A stretch of DNA of 13,289 bases from a bacterium (GTDB lineage Bacteria; Patescibacteriota; Minisyncoccia; Phycocordibacterales; UBA1550). The DNA lies in contig JAKANJ010000011.1 of the NCBI GenBank assembly GCA_021823825.1, positions 1 through 13,289 on the forward strand, read 5' to 3'. Of this stretch, positions 6,125 to 10,491 are shown one piece after another (the stretch's first letter is position 1; the number at the start of each line of letters is the position of its first letter). Made by a program: the position numbers and the translations under genes. Under the pieces are notes generated by a model. The model had not been told where the DNA came from. It searched no databases and was given only the letters and a program-made list of their open reading frames with translations.

Positions 6125-7531
6125 ATGAATCAAGAGCAAGCGAACAAAACACTTTCAAGCATATTTAAAAGTTTTATGTTGGATGAGGTTCCTTCGTATG
6201 CGAACAAACTTTATTATTCGTTGGGGTTTCTTTCGGCGACTAGTCTCATAGTTCTCATTGCTTCTGGTTTTGTCCTTGTTTTTAACGGACCCAACTGGTG
6301 GCTTTCGACTACTATGGGAACGTATACTCGTAGTGTCCACCTTTGGGCAACTCAAGCATTCATATTTTTTATTTTATTGCATCTCCTCATTGTATTCCTT
6401 ACATCAGGGTACAAGGCATCTCGCAAGCTCACCTGGGTGCTGGGCTCGCTTATGTTTGTTGCCGCACTTTTTGAGGCAGAGTTTGGATACGGTCTTCGTG
6501 GAGACTTTTCATCTCAGTGGCGCGCGCTCCAGGCATCGGATCTCTATAATGGCAGTGGCTTGGGTGCCTTCATCAACAACATAAATTATGCGCAAATTTA
6601 TGGCATTCACATCATTATCATCCCGTTGTTCATCCTTGTAATTTTGTTTTTGCATTATACGTTGGTCAAAGTAAGAGGTTTGGCAAAGCCATTTAAACAG
6701 GATGTTAAATTTCGTGTAGTAAAGGCCAACCATACCGTTCTTTTTTTGCGTGGAATTGTTTTGGTCGTGGTCATCATGATCCTTGCGTTGTTTTTTAAAT
6801 CTCCGCTCGTTTTGCCGACAACTATTAAGTCCATTGCGCAGACCGACCCTGCCCTTGTCGCAAAGACTCTTATTGCCGAGGTGAACAAGACTTCAGATAC
6901 GGCAACCTATTCAGACAACATAGACCCCTACAGATTTGACACGGCGACGGTTTACGTGGGCGTACCATTTTCTGAATATGTACAAAGTAACGGTGTGACG
7001 AATACATGGGAGCTTTTCAAAAATCAATCAGCTGAACAGCAGGCTGAACAACTTTCTCTCGCTAGCCAGTATTTTGATGACAATGGTGTGCTTGCTGCTT
7101 CTTCAACAAGTTCGATTATTGCGACAGTAAGTGTCTTAACTAAAATGGCACAAAGCGGGCTGTATGAGGCCTCCCTGCGTGCTCAAACAGCAGGTGACGA
7201 TCGTACCTATGTTACTCGATTTATTGCAGACACGGGGATTCTTGATACGAAAGCAAAAGAGCTAGGGATGACAACTGAGCAATACGGAATGCTTCACGAG
7301 GAAAAGGGATCAATTCCACCAGGTGCGTGGTGGCTCGCGCCAATAGGTTTTCTTGACCAGACTATTCTTTCAAACGACCCAAATCAGGATCGCGATGGAG
7401 CGGAAATCCTCGGAATACTTATTTTTTTGTTGATTGCTTTTCCTTACATACCATACCTAAATAGGATTCCTGAAAAAATTGGCGCAGATAGATTTATTTG
7501 GAAAGACAAGAGTATAGAAATAGAAAAATAA
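6125..7531 (+). CDS. Cytochrome b/b6-like membrane protein with enlarged outer loop
   Basis: A 468-residue protein whose N-terminal 190 residues match the four-helix diheme core of cytochrome b/b6. Helix A spans about 33-53, B 73-93, C 103-119 and D 162-184. The bis-His heme ligands are visible: H72 and H86 in helix B (14 apart), H162 and H177 in helix D (15 apart). The 15 spacing is the b6-type pattern. 'EFGYGLRGDFSSQWRALQAS' is the helix C/Qo segment. Helix E (206-224) is followed by a roughly 200-residue extracytoplasmic loop, mostly hydrophilic. The C-terminus, 'PPGAWWLAPIGF' plus a single helix (427-445), recalls the PEWY-helix F region of subunit IV, but PEWY reads PGAW and the later helices are missing. 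There are no cysteines, so no c-type heme. It would pass electrons between quinones and an unknown partner; no Rieske or cytochrome c gene is nearby. Confidence 0.82.
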   Translation: MNQEQANKTLSSIFKSFMLDEVPSYANKLYYSLGFLSATSLIVLIASGFVLVFNGPNWWLSTTMGTYTRSVHLWATQAFIFFILLHLLIVFLTSGYKASRKLTWVLGSLMFVAALFEAEFGYGLRGDFSSQWRALQASDLYNGSGLGAFINNINYAQIYGIHIIIIPLFILVILFLHYTLVKVRGLAKPFKQDVKFRVVKANHTVLFLRGIVLVVVIMILALFFKSPLVLPTTIKSIAQTDPALVAKTLIAEVNKTSDTATYSDNIDPYRFDTATVYVGVPFSEYVQSNGVTNTWELFKNQSAEQQAEQLSLASQYFDDNGVLAASSTSSIIATVSVLTKMAQSGLYEASLRAQTAGDDRTYVTRFIADTGILDTKAKELGMTTEQYGMLHEEKGSIPPGAWWLAPIGFLDQTILSNDPNQDRDGAEILGILIFLLIAFPYIPYLNRIPEKIGADRFIWKDKSIEIEK

Positions 7532-7557
7532 TAAACTTACCGTTCGTTAAGCTCATT

Positions 7558-7590
7558 GTAATGTGGTATTATTAACAAATACCGCATTAT
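7558..7590. terminator. Long inverted repeat after cytochrome b / before the Ig-like protein gene
   Basis: TAATGTGGTATT (7559-7570) pairs with AATACCGCATTA (7578-7589) across a 7-nt loop: 12 pairs with a single G-T wobble, plus a possible wobble at the base. No U-tract follows. It may end the cytochrome b transcript, or act as an operator, since it contains a second possible extended -10 (TGgTATTAT, 7564-7572). Confidence 0.5.
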
Positions 7591-7597
7591 TGTTATC

Positions 7598-7603
7598 CAT
7601 AAT
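7598..7603 (+). promoter_or_regulatory. Candidate -10 of the Ig-like surface protein gene
   Basis: CATAAT (5/6) ends 7 nt before ATG 7611, the same spacing as the other leaderless candidates. A TTAACA at 7572-7577 is a good -35 hexamer, but its spacing (20 nt) is long. Confidence 0.4.
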
Positions 7604-7610
7604 TTATTAT

Positions 7611-9131
7611 ATGAAATTGAAAAAAATTCGTTTACTTGGGCTTCTTGCGTTTGGAGTTTTATTTAGTGCCTCTACTGCTCTTGGGTCCGGTGCGCCTTTG
7701 GTCACATCCTTTACGGCATCACCGCAGTCAGTAAATTATGGATATTCAACGCTCCTGTCATGGAATATTATAGGCGGAACTGGCCACGATTTACTCTTTG
7801 TTTGCCCAATCGGAGTAACGGTCAAAACGGCTAGCGGTTCGATTTTTCCTTGCAACACAAGACAATCAATAAGCTCCAATGCTTCCGACTCTGGAACTTT
7901 TTACATTAACAACATTACCGGCAATACGATAACTCTTCCCGTAAAATTATTTCCAAAAGACTCATCAGGAGCTGATTACGATGGAGGCGTGTCAACATTA
8001 AGTTTGTCTGTGGGCAGTGTTCCACACCCTATTACAGATTTTTCTTATGCAACATCTTCATCAACAAATGCGACAGCGCCGGTATCACTTTCTTGGACGG
8101 GTGTTGAGATCGGCGGAACAAATATGCAATTTGATTGTCAAAGCGGAGTTCAAATATTCTCTACAAATCCAGCAGTTACGAGCCCCATTCCTTGTGCACA
8201 ACCTGCGTACCAGACCGACTTGGCTCAATCAGGTACGGTGAATGTATATTTTGCGAACAGCAACGCGTATGCTGTTGATGAGTCAGTGAGAATTTTGCCA
8301 GCTATTTCGCCGGGGGTCTATGATGCTACACACGCGCAGACGGTTACTATCACGATTCCTCCTCATCCCGCAAAGTATATTTCTTCTATATCTACGTTTG
8401 CAGGATCTCAAATGTCTGTTCTTTCTGGGCAAAGTGTAAGCTTTACGTGGGACACAAATAATACTGCTGGTGTTAATTTTGAAATGCCATGCAATAACTC
8501 TGTCGTGCTGAGTAGTGTTGTGGGAGGCGCAACAACAACATTGCCTTGCGGTGTTCCAGCATTTAAGACGGTACTACCGACAACGGGGACAACGACAATC
8601 TTTTTTACAAACAAAGGTATTTCTGCTCAGTCGGCAGACATTTCTCTCTTGCTCCAGAATGCTGATGGTACCTATGACGGAACAAAATCTCTAGAACTTA
8701 CTATTTCAGTTTTTGAACCTGGGCGTATTGTTGCACCTACTGATGCAACCCCTATTGCTTCAATAACGCCTGTTGCCCCTGTGACGCCTACTGTGGCCGC
8801 GGAAGTGACGCCGACGGTAAGCACCGAGTCCGTTGCTGCTGCGACAACAACGCCAGCCACTGGAAGCATCTTAGCTGCACATCCCGTAACCTTTAACACA
8901 TTTTTGCATCTTGGTTCGCGTGGAGCGCAGGTTTCTGCATTACAAAGTTTCTTTAAGCAAGATTCGTCGCTGTATCCTGAAGGGTTGGTGACAGGATATT
9001 TTGGACCACTAACGCTCTCAATCGTGGAGCGCTTTCAGGAGAGATACAACATTGCAAAACCAGGTGATGACGGTTATGGGCTTGTTGGGCCTTTGACACG
9101 TGCAAAACTCAATTCAATGCAGTCATTTTAG
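7611..9131 (+). CDS. Secreted protein: three Ig-like modules and a peptidoglycan-binding domain
   Basis: A 506-residue protein with a Sec signal peptide (residues 1 to about 26, 'LLGLLAFGVLFSASTALGSG'). Three tandem beta-sandwich-like modules follow at about 31-135, 140-250 and 255-368. Each has a core Trp (W51, W162, W280) and one Cys pair (C65/C81, C176/C195, C294/C313), with a recurring x-x-PC before the second Cys. A Thr/Pro/Ala/Val-rich linker spans 370-425. The C-terminal peptidoglycan-binding-1 domain (about 430-503) shows 'LGSRGAQVSALQSFF', 'GLVTGYFGPLT' and 'GLVGPLTRAKLN'. It probably anchors to the wall and displays the Ig-like modules. Three same-register Cys pairs suggest disulfides formed outside the cytoplasm. 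The start is ATG 7611; the in-frame GTG 7563 would start inside the hairpin and lengthen the signal region. The next gene encodes a related wall-binding protein. Confidence 0.88.
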   Translation: MKLKKIRLLGLLAFGVLFSASTALGSGAPLVTSFTASPQSVNYGYSTLLSWNIIGGTGHDLLFVCPIGVTVKTASGSIFPCNTRQSISSNASDSGTFYINNITGNTITLPVKLFPKDSSGADYDGGVSTLSLSVGSVPHPITDFSYATSSSTNATAPVSLSWTGVEIGGTNMQFDCQSGVQIFSTNPAVTSPIPCAQPAYQTDLAQSGTVNVYFANSNAYAVDESVRILPAISPGVYDATHAQTVTITIPPHPAKYISSISTFAGSQMSVLSGQSVSFTWDTNNTAGVNFEMPCNNSVVLSSVVGGATTTLPCGVPAFKTVLPTTGTTTIFFTNKGISAQSADISLLLQNADGTYDGTKSLELTISVFEPGRIVAPTDATPIASITPVAPVTPTVAAEVTPTVSTESVAAATTTPATGSILAAHPVTFNTFLHLGSRGAQVSALQSFFKQDSSLYPEGLVTGYFGPLTLSIVERFQERYNIAKPGDDGYGLVGPLTRAKLNSMQSF

Positions 9132-9155
9132 GTAAATCTGCCAATTTGTAGAGTA

Positions 9156-9189
9156 ATGAAGGGGCGCTTCTTGCGAAGCGCCCCTTCAT
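9156..9189 (+). terminator. Terminator hairpin after the Ig-like protein gene
   Basis: A perfect 15-bp GC-rich stem: left arm ATGAAGGGGCGCTTC (9156-9170), TTGC loop, right arm 9175-9189. It lies 24 nt after the stop and lacks a U-tract. The rest of the gap to 9307 holds only A/T-rich promoter-like sequence. Confidence 0.68.
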
Positions 9190-9269
9190 GCTATTATTTA
9201 GGTGGTCACAAAGAGTTATTTATTGAAACCTTTGAAAAAGCAATAAGCTAATATGATTTGATTAGCGCT

Positions 9270-9297
9270 TTGACCTTAAAAACCTATTAATTAAATT
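9270..9297 (+). promoter_or_regulatory. Candidate promoter of the two-domain peptidoglycan-binding protein gene
   Basis: -35 TTGACC (9270-9275, 5/6) is followed after 16 nt by TAAATT (9292-9297, 4/6). The start would fall near 9304, giving a leader of about 3 nt before ATG 9307. The -10 assignment is uncertain in this A/T-rich stretch. Confidence 0.4.
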
Positions 9298-9306
9298 ATT
9301 ACAATT

Positions 9307-10143
9307 ATGAGATTATTAAAATCTAATTCATTGCGTACTCTTGCGGTTATGCAAGTCTCTGTGCTTGCTTTTGCAGCCGTACTCGTTGCAGCTGTACCAA
9401 CAGCCGCTCACGCATCGGCCTTTAGCTTTACGCGCAGTCTCGGTATCGGTGAGCGTGGTGATGACGTAACAGAACTCCAAAATAAACTAGTAGCAGAAGG
9501 AATTTACTCTGGTCCAGTTACTGGATACTTTGGTCCGCTTACCGCAGAGGCAGTAAAACTCTTTCAGGCAAAATATGGTATTAGCCAAGTAGGGTTGGTT
9601 GGGCCACAGACAAGACAAAAACTTAATGAAGTTGAACAAGAGGGAATAAATACTGGTACTGAGGCATCAGCATCTTCTACCGAAGCAACATCTACAGAGT
9701 CAACGGATTTACATGCGACCTCAACTGAAGCAGTATCTTCAGAAGCAAGTTCTACTGAGGCGGTATCAGCAGAGTCTCCTGACAAAAATGCAACTTCAAC
9801 TGAGGCAACGTCATCAGAGGACAACAATGGCGCTGGAGGCTGTTCTGACGGTCACAAATACAATGCAAATACTGGTGCGCTCTGTCCAGTAAATGCGTCA
9901 GGTACCGGAGGTGATTTCGGAGCTTCGGTATCAGCTTTTGCTCGTTCTTTGCAACTTGGTGCCCGTGGTGAAGACGTACGACAGCTTCAATTACTCCTTA
10001 TCAATGCAGGGTTGCTTTCAGCAACCTCAACAGGTTACTTTGGTCCACTTACCGAGGACGCACTCAAGAGGTTCCAGGAACAGCATGGGCTTGGAGCAAC
10101 CGGTGAAATGGACTCAAAAACTCAGTCAGAGCTTGATAACTAG
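9307..10143 (+). CDS. Secreted protein with two peptidoglycan-binding-1 domains
   Basis: A 278-residue protein with a signal peptide ending near 'PTAAHASA' (residues 1-38). The first peptidoglycan-binding-1 domain (about 42-108) shows 'LGIGERGDDVTELQNKL', 'VTGYFGPLT' and 'VGLVGPQTRQKLNEV'. A low-complexity linker (about 117-172) repeats S-T-E-A/S-T-E-S units and is strongly acidic. A short Cys motif, 'CSDGHKYNANTGALC' (C179 to C193), precedes the second domain (about 210-277, 'LGARGEDVRQLQLLL', 'STGYFGPLT'). Two wall-binding ends joined by a flexible spacer suggest a cross-linker or wall-bound stalk. It has its own promoter and terminator. The linker DNA repeats are in-frame and could vary in copy number between strains. 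No catalytic domain is present. Confidence 0.88.
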   Translation: MRLLKSNSLRTLAVMQVSVLAFAAVLVAAVPTAAHASAFSFTRSLGIGERGDDVTELQNKLVAEGIYSGPVTGYFGPLTAEAVKLFQAKYGISQVGLVGPQTRQKLNEVEQEGINTGTEASASSTEATSTESTDLHATSTEAVSSEASSTEAVSAESPDKNATSTEATSSEDNNGAGGCSDGHKYNANTGALCPVNASGTGGDFGASVSAFARSLQLGARGEDVRQLQLLLINAGLLSATSTGYFGPLTEDALKRFQEQHGLGATGEMDSKTQSELDN

Positions 10144-10167
10144 ATCTTGCTAAAAATCTAGTTAAGC

Positions 10168-10202
10168 ACAAAAACGCTCACATAAATTGTGAGTGTTTTT
10201 GT
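10168..10202 (+). terminator. Terminator of the two-domain peptidoglycan-binding protein gene
   Basis: Left arm ACAAAAACGCTCACA (10168-10182), TAAAT loop, right arm TGTGAGTGTTTTTGT (10188-10202): 15 pairs with one G-T wobble. The right arm itself is U-rich. A smaller hairpin, CTAGAT/ATCTAG (10140-10161), overlaps the stop codon just upstream. Confidence 0.75.
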
Positions 10203-10267
10203 TAATGCTATATAAATTTTTGAGATACCTCATTAGGTACGTTGAAATAGTTATGCACAGGTGTTTC

Positions 10268-10430
10268 TTGACAAATTTTCAGAAAGTTACAGACTGTGGG
10301 GGTTAATCTTGTTTGGTGAGAAAGAGGGAAATAGAGAGAGAAAGCAATGAACCGCAGTTCCTATATGGACGCTTGAACTGCGCGGAGCTACTAGCGTAAC
10401 CGGTCTTTCAGGAGTACCGGTTTTTTTATT
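10268..10430 (+). ncRNA. Structured noncoding element ending in an intrinsic terminator
   Basis: A perfect -35 hexamer TTGACA (10268-10273) lies upstream, though no good -10 is visible at normal spacing. A purine-rich run follows at 10314-10345. Hairpin 1 pairs CGCAGTTC (10353-10360) with GAACTGCG (10375-10382). A small GCTA-C-TAGC repeat (10387-10395) comes next. The terminator hairpin pairs AACCGGT (10398-10404) with ACCGGTT (10416-10422), followed by a T-rich tail (10421-10433). It may be a small RNA, or a leader with an attenuator or riboswitch controlling the beta-helix gene starting at 10492. It matches no riboswitch class I recognise. The rest of the 348-bp gap (10203-10267 and 10434-10491) shows only A/T-rich sequence. 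Confidence 0.5.
10398..10430 (+). terminator. Rho-independent terminator upstream of the beta-helix gene
   Basis: A 7-bp perfect stem AACCGGT/ACCGGTT with an 11-nt loop is followed by a run of seven T (10421-10427) and then A and more T. This is the only hairpin in the window with a textbook U-tract. Confidence 0.75.
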
Positions 10431-10464
10431 TTTCTCTTAGCGTTTTGTTCATTGGTCTTAAGCA

Positions 10465-10470
10465 TATTAT
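10465..10470 (+). promoter_or_regulatory. Candidate -10 of the beta-helix gene
   Basis: TATTAT (5/6) lies 21 nt before ATG 10492, predicting a leader of about 15 nt. A competing 4/6 hexamer, TAACAT (10479-10484), would give a leaderless start. No clear -35 is visible. Confidence 0.25.
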
Positions 10471-10491
10471 TCGTTTCTTAACATTAGAATT

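Noticed and set aside
8672..8899. Minus-strand open frames opposite the Ig-like and peptidoglycan-binding genes
   Set aside because: Antisense shadows of Thr/Ala/Val-rich codons; no start context or family resemblance.
9652..9822. CRISPR-like repeat array
   Set aside because: The repeats are short, degenerate and in frame inside a coding low-complexity linker.
10251..10259. TTATGCACA, a match to the DnaA-box consensus
   Set aside because: A single box with no cluster, no dnaA or dnaN nearby; expected by chance.
10320..10430. Resemblance to a cyclic di-GMP-I riboswitch (GGACGC, GCAA and CCGG fragments)
   Set aside because: The conserved core and stem order of that class are not present; only short words match.
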